DNA of 62,000 bases. Origin: Phoronis australis (taxonomy: Eukaryota > Phoronida > Phoronidae). Of this stretch, positions 53,232 through 62,000 are shown piece after piece. Both the position numbers and the translations under genes were made by a program. How positions within the stretch are numbered: position 1 is the stretch's first letter; each line of letters begins with the position of its first letter. The stretch lies in the NCBI GenBank assembly GCA_002633005.1, contig NMRA01000406.1, positions 68,001-130,000 of the forward strand, in the 5' to 3' direction. The notes beneath the pieces were generated by a model. The model was not told the origin of the DNA. It worked only from the letters and a program-made list of their open reading frames with translations, and searched no databases.

Positions 53232-53560
53232 GATGCTTTTATAGGGCCTTCATACGCTGGAAGCTTTTCAGCGAATTATGCCTCACACTGATAAAACCAT
53301 CAAATTACCTTTTGCACATAGAGGGACACCTTAGGAGGCCATCAATTTTTTTAATTCCTTCCAACTCCAACAAATACTCCAGTGATCACTTTTAGTAGTC
53401 CTTCATTAAGTTGCCCAAATCAGCAACAGACCATTTTAACAAGTTGCATGCACCAGAAGATATGACATCATATCTCAACGTAACTTTGATGGTTTAATAG
53501 GTGTGAAGCATAATTCGCCGAACTAAAGCTTCTGGCGTATGAAGGCCCTATGGGAGCATC
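53232..53560. mobile_element. Palindromic element, full copy
   Basis: Arms of about 75 bp: atagggccttcatacgctgg ... gcgaattatgcctcacac on the left, and the inverse, gtgtgaagcataattcgcc ... gcgtatgaaggccctat, on the right. No open frame of interest. Confidence 0.82.
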
Positions 53561-53617
53561 ACCGTCTCTATATACTGCTCAATAGAGTAGGTGACATATG
53601 CTAGATTGCCACCGTCT

Positions 53618-53840
53618 AGTTGATGAAGTTCCTATAGGCGCTTCATATACGTTAGAAGCTTTTCGACGAATTATACGCCTCACACGCATGTCTAAGTCAC
53701 TCTTAGTACCTTTTGCGTACTGGGACAACTTAATTAGGAGGCTGTCGCCTTCAAACTCAAACAAATACTCTTGTGTTGGAAATTTTCGTCAAGTAGTCCT
53801 TTGTTCTGTTGCGCAAATCAGCAACTGGCCATTTTAACAC
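53618..53840. repeat. Second, half copy of the palindromic element
   Basis: Matches the left two-thirds of 53232-53560 in the same orientation (gcttcatatacgttagaagc, ttttgcgtactgggacaact, aaatactc, tagtcctttgttctgttgcg, caaatcagcaac-ggccattttaac) but lacks the right arm. Confidence 0.8.
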
Positions 53841-53932
53841 TCCGGCGTGCACGGTAAATAGGAGTACGCACGACTACAGTAGTCAGTAGGCCTAGTAGTA
53901 CCTTGCGAAGTAGTGTTTTATGCCATATTGCC

Positions 53933-53955
53933 ATGCCATAGTTCAACTATGGCAT
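53933..53955. other. 23-nt perfect hairpin
   Basis: atgccatagtt-c-aactatggcat: two 11-base arms around one base. Function unknown; it could be chance or a small element remnant. Confidence 0.6.
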
Positions 53956-56900
53956 AGTTGCCATCATACAGCCACTGAGTGCGACAGCGTCACTCTTTGA
54001 AGTAGTGTTCTGGCAACGTCTGCTCCTTTAACATTATTTAAGCACAAAAAAGAATTGATCGAAGTTGGTCGTGTATAATATATGACCATTAGTCAGTGTT
54101 CTACTGTTCAATCTCACCATACTAAGAAGTTCCATTTTCTAAAATGGTGTTCCGCAAACTTTATTTTACCTCCAATCGTAAAGATCAAGCAGTGGACAGG
54201 GTCGAGAACTCGACAACCGACTGCGGTCAGAAAATTTAGCCATGTCGCGTGCTCCTGTCAAATATACCCGACACAATTTTGCACAATCTCAGGAGGCTTT
54301 GGTTTTCCAGTGAGACACTGTCGGTTTTGCCTCGACGCTGGCTGTGCGAAGACGGGGAGAGCTGCGTAGTGCCTGACTGACATCATGGTCATGAGCTCGC
54401 TCACAGCGCTAAAGTAAACCCTAGGGATTGTTGAGAGCAATGTTTCTGTCTCTTCCCCGTGGATATTCCTATGCAACACGTATACGGAATGTGCCGCTAT
54501 ATGGTGATTTTTTCCTCCAGTTTCTGACAAAATTCCTTGGCGCCGGGTTTCGACTGGCGTACATGCTGTGACAAAAAGCGGGTTCACAAAAATTTGTCCA
54601 AGAAGGAGTTCGAAACTTTGCGAACGTTCTTTCCTTCAACTCAGAGTTTTTCAATAACGTTTATATTCAATAAAAATTTTGATTTCTGATTTGAAGAATA
54701 TGGCATCCTTTTTATTGTTCCCGGCGGCGGGACGTAATGGATTAATAAAATTTTACTTTCTAAGAATCTTTACGAAAGAAATAATCCCGGCAGATTGTTG
54801 TGTTTCTGACGTGGAACAGATCCTACGAAAGGGTTACTCATTCATGGAAGCTATATACAATGAATGGACCCTCTTGTTTTCGAGTCCAATCCCTAAATAT
54901 GGGGTGAGCAACTTAATTTTCTGTACTGAGCTAGCTGAACTTCCGTCAAACGTGGGCCTAGTCAAATGACCCCCGGGAGTTTTGTTGGTAAATGGAAATT
55001 CTCCTATAATAAACGGGCGAGCGTAGCCTATTACTTTCTGTCTACAGTGAAACTTAGTTAATTGTTCTATATACTTGGCAACAACAAATATCTCGCTTTT
55101 TTGGTTTCTACGGGCGTAGTTTATAGATTACTGAGGATTTATCAGGTAACAACAACGTGAGGTAGGCGAACGTTTACTTTAGGTTAGGACCCAAAGGTTA
55201 TTGGATCCTAGCTTTAGGCAAACTACTGAGCCCATAGCTCTTTTCTGAGCCTAGCCAAGAGACCTAAACTACACGGCGAGACAGACGCGCGATGCCAGAT
55301 CCCATTACGTAATTCAGCTTGATATCACATACGTGTAGGACGGGGGGCGATAGCCAACCCGTTGTTGGAGAACAAAGGTTTTCGCTCTTCCCCCAAATTT
55401 AAATAATCATCTACAAGAACAAATAAGTAGCAAAAGGTTTTACTTAATTAAAAGCTTTGACCTTTAAATACTTTTAAATTTAAAAACAAGAAGTACAGAG
55501 TTATTTTGGAATTGTTGGGTGTCGAAGTGTTATGTGAAATGGAGTGTTGAAATTCGCCATTAATGTGCTCATTGCTTACATGTCTTTCAGTTTACTTCCT
55601 CTAAAATGTTTGGTCAATGGCAATAGTACCACTCTGTTTTTTACCTCTGTACGATAGCTTGACAATCCTGTCGTGTCGGCCTTTGACATTATCAAGTTTG
55701 TTAAGATGAAATAGCAAAGCCATTATATTCTTCGCTCCTGGGCTTGTTCAACCTTTTCTCTGTCATCAGTGTAACCTCATAGTAATCGTGTGAAGAGCTT
55801 ATGGGATCCACCTAGATCGTTTTAAGCGCTGCTCGTTTGATCTGAAAATACATTTTTGACGCAATTTAATACAGCATAAATGAAAACTTGTAAGTTTGTT
55901 AGCCGGAGTTACACATTCAACGTCGCGAGAGTTGTCTTGTGAAATTCGTTGACAATCACATCCGTGCAAAATGAGTCTAGGGCCCGGGGTCTAACTCGAC
56001 TAATATATTGACCAGTATGGCATGCACGCTCCGACTAAACTGATTAATATTTATGCGGCTTGAGTCTTAGCGCCGGACCCATCACTTCGAAGAGTAGATC
56101 CTGGGCTCAGGTAGTTGAGGTTTCTAGTTTTTCACACGCCCAGAATATAATCTTAGTGGCAGAATACCAGCAGATGGCGAAAATAATTAAGTATTTGGTG
56201 GAACAAGTGGTGTTGGGTATCTTCCGTGTTAGGAATAGGCATAACAATCCCAGTGAAAATCCATCTAAGACCACGGTCAGTAACCTACACCCTTTAGGTA
56301 CCGCCACCAGCCGTCATCGGAGGTCGTGTACAGACATTCGACTGATACCCTTTGCGATTCTCAATTGGCCCATTCCCCTTCATGGTACTGATTTTATGGC
56401 AAAAAGAATCACTGAGACCTGTAACATATAACGAGAACTACCTCGTCAACAGGTAAGTGCCGTTGACGTCTTAAATGTGAATAAAAAAATCTGGACCATA
56501 CAAATGTATTTTAGATTTTAAAACCCCTCCCTTCAGATCTTTTAAATGTATTGGGCCACGACACGAAAGTTTCTCAGTGACTTTTAACCATACATGAAAT
56601 ATTTTTTATGCTTAGTATTACGCGGCGTTCAGTTGGTGACAGTAGTAGATACGGGGAAGAGATAGATCCAAGGATCTGTGTATTGAGCTATCCAGAATGA
56701 TGCGCGAACTTGTTTGCGTTTTCTCGTCATACTACGTCACCGTGATAACAAGCCACAAAATGCCGATAGTATCAGAGTGATGCTGAAAGAACCCCAACTG
56801 GAGGTGTTATTGCTTAATTAGGCTTTAAAAACGGACCACTCCGAGCAATGCGCTTTTCTTTTGGCAGAGATGTAACATAAAAAAGCGTTACCGCTGACGA

Positions 56901-58430
56901 AGAGAATGATGCTGGGGATGTTTAGGTTAATATATTTCACACGTATACAAGGTATCACATGTGTATTAGCAACGATAAACATTAATAAACAATCATTGTA
57001 GGTTTTTAAGTCTGAGTCACGATTGAGCTGCATTTTTAGAATTATAGTGAGATATTGAAAGACTAGGATAGTAAGAAAAACTAAACTGACTGTTGCATAA
57101 GTGCGGTCAATCTAACGAGATACAATTTTGAGATTTAATTAAAACGGGCTGTCCCAACTATACTCTTGCTGGTGATAGCTTTATTTTCCTTAGAGATGCT
57201 ACCTTTCACTTTCACTGTACTTCTGTAGGACTCCTCTGAAAGGTATGAGACCATACTAAATCAAATTATAAACGTGTACGTTTTACCCAGACTGACACCT
57301 TTATTCGTTACCATAATGTTTTAAGAGATGTAACACTAAAACACATTGTCAGTGGACAACAGTACGTGTATGAATAAACCAAACGCACCAACACTTCACC
57401 AATTTTACAAAGAAAATGAACTTTTCAAGTTATTTTCATTATGCCTTTGTATACTATTGAAATATTGGAGCACTGCACTTGACCAATACTGGGCAATTTA
57501 GGGGTACAACTTTAAACTCTAATAATCTTGTAAATGTTGAGCAACGTTCAACTTTGACCTGCCACATGCCTCAGTGAACACGAAACAACCCAATCGTGTG
57601 CTCCAATACTAGTTATATTTTCACGGGGTCCACTCAAATTGTTTCAAAAGTGTTACTGTCGAGTTTTAACGGAGAAGGGACATATGAAGCCACAATAACT
57701 GGTTGTTGGCAGACGAGCGGGACAGAGTTTGACAAAATTGATTATGTGTCTTCAATCGGCAACTGTCTATGACCCTGTGGTGTGTCATGATTGAAACATA
57801 AATTCAACATTTGTTCAGTTTGAACATCTAAACGGTCTAGGTATTTGGGATTTAAGGTGATTTTAAAAAAGCTCATTTTTAATGCTATTTTGACCTATTT
57901 TAATCGTTTATCTTGTTTAATGTGACCAAAAATGTTTAAACGTGTCTGTTAAAATACCTGAGACAGTATTTTTATCAATCGTGACGCATTGTACAGTTTT
58001 TTCATTTTTCTCTAAGGTACACCTGACGGAGGTTGAAAACGTTAAATCAAAATGACCTGGTGTAATTGCTCACTAAAACTTTTTTAAGTCTTCTACAACT
58101 CAGGGCAAACTTACTATGAGGGTCGTGAGTGAGAAAAGGCATGGGTATGCTTTAGTAATGCGCTCGAGTTGTCAGCATAAGCTAGGGGTTCTGCCTCTTA
58201 ATTACACACGCCTCCGCCTACCTGATGAATAAGAGAGGGGGGGGGGGGGGNGACGGAGACGGGGGCAGGTGGAAATTGTGCCGATGTACTTTTGTTAGAC
58301 TAGGCCCGAGAAAAAATGCGGCAGGGTTGCTGTTGATTGACGGGTAAATCAGCTCATGTTGGAAGATGAATCACCGTGCCAATTCATTAAATGAAGGTTT
58401 TGAGAGTGCCAGTGGCGGCCTGTCAATGCA
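53956..58430. other. Intergenic or first-intron sequence, no gene supported
   Basis: More CG dinucleotides than the introns, especially 54180-54600 and 55900-56400, as might be expected near a promoter. Open frames exist (54258-54587 minus, 54679-54969 plus, 56060-56431 plus, 56107-56307 minus with two hydrophobic stretches), but none has a recognisable domain or splice support. A poly-G run with N ends at 58251. Confidence 0.4.
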
Positions 58431-58439
58431 TACTTATAG

Positions 58440-58585
58440 ATCTTTCATGGGGGGCGCAGCACTGAAAAAAGTGGGGGCTATAACCCCCAGCTCCCCACGT
58501 GGTACACCGCCCATATACCATCGACGCCGGAGCTATGCCCCCTCCCCCCAGCCCCCTATATGGTGCGCCGCCCATGTCTTTCTGT
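58440..58585. repeat. Short GC-rich direct repeat
   Basis: Two related blocks: gctataacccccagctcccc then acgtggtacaccgcccatat; and gctatgccccctccccccag then ctatatggtgcgccgcccat. A decayed repetitive element. Confidence 0.55.
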
Positions 58586-58599
58586 TCAATTATAATGAA

Positions 58600-61500
58600 A
58601 TGTTGTCAAGAAAAAGGTGTATGCTTATGACGTTTTGAAGTCATGAACATCTTAAACTAGTACATGCCCGAGGATAGGGTTATAATTCACTCTTGTAACT
58701 CACGTGTTTGGAAAACTTCGTTCGATATACTTGCAGTCGGTGTCTTTAAGTTCCTCACTTGCCGGTGTCAAGTCAATAGACATTCTGTGACACACGAGGC
58801 TCCATCCCACGTAGTAGCCTACAGTGAAAGATTCCACTGTCGGTCTATTTGGACAATATTAACATCCCTATTGACTTACTGTACACGAGTCCATTGTAAC
58901 ACTAGCGTCAGACAGGGCTTCTCCGAATGAATAAATAAAAACGTATTCAATCATTTCCCTCGCCGCGTGGTATAATTCACGGAATTGTATTGAATTTTAC
59001 TTTCATTTGATCAGATTTTTGTTTGTAATGAGAACAAAACTCCAAAGATGTGACGTTGTGATAATCAGCCGTCATGCTTGTAAGCCTGATTCAGGGTCAA
59101 CACCTGACCCTCCCTGAAAAAATGCGACTCGCTCAGTGACCAAACAAAAAGGGTTTTCTTTGTCATTATCCAAACGAAGTAGGCCAATTGATATTTTTCG
59201 AATCAATGACCACGTCCCTTTTACCCGGCTACACAATGCTGCACCGTGTGGTTATCATCAAACTATGAGCATCATCTTCGTGACATCTTCGACAACGCTG
59301 TGCGGTGGATATATATTGGACGTGGCAAATGGGTCATAACGTTCCGCATACTTTCTCCTCAACTGTCCGTGAACCAGTCTGGTTTTGCAGAGTGTCTGGA
59401 TCGAGGAGGTGACTGTTCGGCAGCACAAAAATGCTCATCGAAGACAGAGTCAACAGACCTACAGTTGTGTAACTCCCCAGTTAGGCACAAGTTGCGTTCC
59501 CCCGCCAACAATAGGCCTATGCAGCTTTCACCACACCTGAGAGCGTTTCAGCTGAGAGAAATTTTAAAATAAACTAAGACAGTAATAACGTTAGCCATCA
59601 AACTGAACGTTGTTTTTATGCGTAGAACACACGAAGGGAACTGAAAAACCTTTTTGTTATTGTTGAAATTGTATGCATAGTCTGTCCAAATAATGACCCC
59701 CAACTTCCGTTATTTTTGCAACATCTTGAGACAGTACAAGTGCCGGTACTAATATAATTGATCCGGTACTTACGTTTTTGTGGATTGAACTGAAGTGTAA
59801 ACCAGAGTTGGGGAAACTTGTTTGACGAGACAGGTTGAAATATTTCTGTCACTATGTCTAGGCCCTTTGATCAAGACTTTGACACATACCTCACAATATT
59901 TTTCATTGTATCTTGACTAAATTTCGTATCGTGCTGACCCACTTCGATACCTTTTCCTTACATAGTCCCATAACTTTTGAATATTCAAAGGTTTTCAAAA
60001 AATATGTGTTTCTGTGTTTCCGTTCGTCCTAGACGGCCACAGTTTGAAAAAAAAATGAATCACTGTACGCCCAACGACTTACCGTGATAAAACTGAACTC
60101 AACTTGTCATTTACTAAGCTGATAATTGTTTTAGGTGAGGCAGAGAACTGACATTGCAAATTAATCCTCAACATATAGAACCTGGTTCTTTCAAACGCCT
60201 GAAATCACTCCAATTCTAATAGGGAACAATTTGAGACCAATTCCATAGCGGTAAATTGATTTAATCGAAAGTGTTTTTTTGTGTTGGAACACTGTGGCCA
60301 TAATTGCCATTTTGACTCGTATACAAATGATATCCAATGTGTAATGTAATGTTATCTTACCAGAACTACTGATAACATGTTAATGGTGAATTAAAGTATA
60401 TGTTTTGTCTAGCTACTTGTTCATCAGTTTATCGTATTTTTGACTGCTTAAAATGGGGAGTAAAGGCAGATTACTGATTTGCGATTTCATTCATTATGGA
60501 AAAATGAAAACAACACAGTGTTCTGTGGTCAGTTGTTTTTATAATCTATAGAAATATCCTTTTATAAAAAAATAAGTAATATTTTCTACATGTTCTTCAT
60601 GTTTTTACCAAGTGACTTATCCATTGGCGACATTTTGATTTTTTAATACGTCCGAGATCCGACGTTCCTTCATTTCATTGTGGTGCAATCCACGATGTCA
60701 GTTCCAGCAAGGGTTGTTAACCTCTCTAAGCTTCCACGCAAAAACTCATTCTAGGATTGTTGACAGAAACCAGCTTCGATGTCAACAGAGATGCGTTTTA
60801 CTAGTAACTTTTTACTTACCTGAATATACTCGATCTACAAATGGATGTAGGAACTAGCTGGCGGACTGGTCGCTGAACATTCCGATCAAACAGACAGCAA
60901 ATTATTGTCCCTGTTTAACGGTAGAAACATTTCGTTTACTAATAAAAACACAAAACATTAGAACTGAAACTGGAAATTGACATCTTTACAGTTAAACCTA
61001 CTGGAAATTGATTCGTTGAGAAACAACTCAATTATCTCCAGTGTATTAATAGTTTGTGAAATAAGGGTACCACCAGCCGTTACTAAGGTGACAAGTTTCG
61101 CTCATCTGTGGTTAAATGACAGTCAGTGGCATCAACGGGCTGTGCTATTGATTTTCAACACACCATGTGGGTATACAAGTGATAACGATAATGATAATAA
61201 TAATGAAATTGATCAATATTCTTAAATTGAAGAAAACATTTTTCAAGTTAGGAATGCACATATCTAGTTCTCCAGGGGACCCCTCTCTGGCCGCAAGGAT
61301 TAATATTGTCAACTGTTGCTCTCTCGTTTTTTGATTGTATGCCATTTGATATAAGCCAAGCTCTTGAAAGGGAAAGGGAGTAGAAAAAATCAAAATTCTC
61401 ATGAAAACCACAGAGCATTTAAATTATTTTATAAACATGTGATTTGCTAACTGAGTGCACAGATTGATTTTTTTTCAACGTGAACGTGATTATTTGAATG

Positions 61501-61712
61501 AACTTGCCAAGTTTTCAATTGTATTGCAAGTTCATGGATACGCGATCTTGAGATTAAGCAGAATTCCAAGTTCAGCAATTCATGACTTTGTGGGCATCCT
61601 TGTATGCTCAGATACACATTGTAAACTAACTCCCTGTTAGCAGCGTAAAAACGTTGTTTTGTCAATTGACCACCAGAGGGCAATAATTGAGAAGAGGTCG
61701 CTGTTGTGCAAG
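58600..61712. other. Intergenic sequence upstream of THOC3
   Basis: No TATA box or other promoter element can be assigned with confidence upstream of 61713. A plus-strand frame at 59246-59572 (108 codons) has no recognisable domain. A minus-strand donor-like tattcag|gtaagt lies at 60814-60826 and could end a non-coding first exon of the ferlin gene, but this is unsupported. Confidence 0.35.
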
Positions 61713-61889
61713 ATGGCGCCGTACTTTGAAGAAATGCAGTCTTATTTCAAAAACAACAATCGTGTAAAAGAATTACAAGGTCATTCAGCCAAAGTTCACT
61801 CTGTGTCGTGGAGTTGTGATGGGAAGCGCCTGGCCTCAGGATCATTTGACAAAACTGTGTGCATCTACTCCCTTGACAGGGACCGTTTG
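61713..61889 (+). CDS. THOC3: THO complex subunit 3, exon 1 (partial gene)
   Basis: THOC3 (Tex1) is a WD40 beta-propeller subunit of the THO/TREX complex, which couples transcription to mRNA export in the nucleus. The ATG at 61713 has A at -3 and G at +4, a strong context. The 59-codon exon reads MAPYFEEMQSYFKNNNRVKE, then a first WD repeat with GHSAKVHSVSWSCDGKRLA and SGSFDKTVCIYSLDRDRL. It ends at a GTGAGA donor in phase 0. The frame is open upstream of the ATG but has no in-frame ATG there and no conservation that I recognise. The other exons lie beyond the right edge. The gene is transcribed away from the ferlin gene. Confidence 0.9.
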
Positions 61890-62000
61890 GTGAGATTGAT
61901 CATACATGCTTCAATCCACAGGCGCTTGGGTTTATCGCAAATGACGTCACAATATATTTATAAGAAAACATAAAGGTTGGACACTCGAAATCTGTTTAGC

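Noticed and set aside
54258-54969. Frames of about 95-110 codons on both strands in a CG-richer stretch
   Set aside because: No recognisable domain. I considered them as the missing first ferlin exon but they lack the expected C2A start motif and phase.
56060-56431. 123-codon plus-strand frame, and a 66-codon minus-strand frame with two hydrophobic stretches (56107-56307)
   Set aside because: They overlap each other, have no recognisable family, and I saw no splice or start evidence. The minus one could be checked in transcripts.
59246-59572. 108-codon plus-strand frame containing CLDRGGDCSAAQKC
   Set aside because: Cysteine spacing is not a domain I recognise. An acceptor-like tgcag precedes it, but no partner exon was found.
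60820-60920. Possible non-coding first exon of the ferlin gene (donor gtaagt on the minus strand)
   Set aside because: One donor-like site without an acceptor partner or transcript evidence; kept only as a remark.
61659-61712. In-frame extension upstream of the THOC3 start
   Set aside because: It begins at a non-ATG codon. The ATG at 61713 has strong context and the conserved sequence starts after it.

Overview
This 62 kb window is intron-rich, AT-rich animal DNA, probably from an invertebrate. Exons of 50-240 bp with GT-AG borders sit in kilobase introns. The DNA is full of transposon relics and minisatellites, and it contains assembly gaps (N runs at 35220, 42117-42404 and 58251). I cannot name the species. 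The conserved genes fit a non-vertebrate bilaterian, and a marine deuterostome is only a guess.

Almost the whole window is one gene on the minus strand: a type II ferlin of the otoferlin/FER1L6 group. I could place 23 coding exons from 51639 (N-terminal side) down to 1962. The reading phase agrees at every junction except the exon 7/8 join, which has two self-consistent solutions. The exons encode about 1,050 residues in the order C2A, acidic linker, C2B, FerI, C2C, FerA-like helical region, FerB, C2D. No DysF domain lies between FerB and C2D, which marks the type II class. The first coding exon was not found, and C2E, C2F and the C-terminal membrane anchor lie beyond the left edge. At the right edge, exon 1 of THOC3, a WD-repeat subunit of the TREX/THO mRNA export complex, starts on the plus strand, so the two genes are divergent.

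The introns hold: (i) two copies of a 1.4-1.5 kb DNA transposon with about 25-bp terminal inverted repeats and TA target duplications (23518-24899, and inverted at 32356-33871), plus a truncated third copy (about 6660-7195); (ii) a 1086-bp hAT-like element (47314-48399) with a 5-bp target duplication and a decayed zinc-finger reading frame, nested inside another repeat; (iii) two foldback elements (25853-26263, 44357-44801) and a third palindromic family (53232-53840); (iv) a decayed Tx1/L1-like LINE (36890-38888); (v) many minisatellites and modular arrays.

The most notable feature is a roughly 1.4-kb duplication (33841-35219 and 35361-36757) that carries the C2B exon twice, both copies intact. 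The exon length is not a multiple of three, so the two copies cannot be spliced together in frame. They are either mutually exclusive exons or, since a single N sits at the join, an uncollapsed haplotype. A second assembly fault is clear at 42117-42404, where the 245 bases on each side of the N run are nearly identical. I found no convincing unknown multi-gene system.
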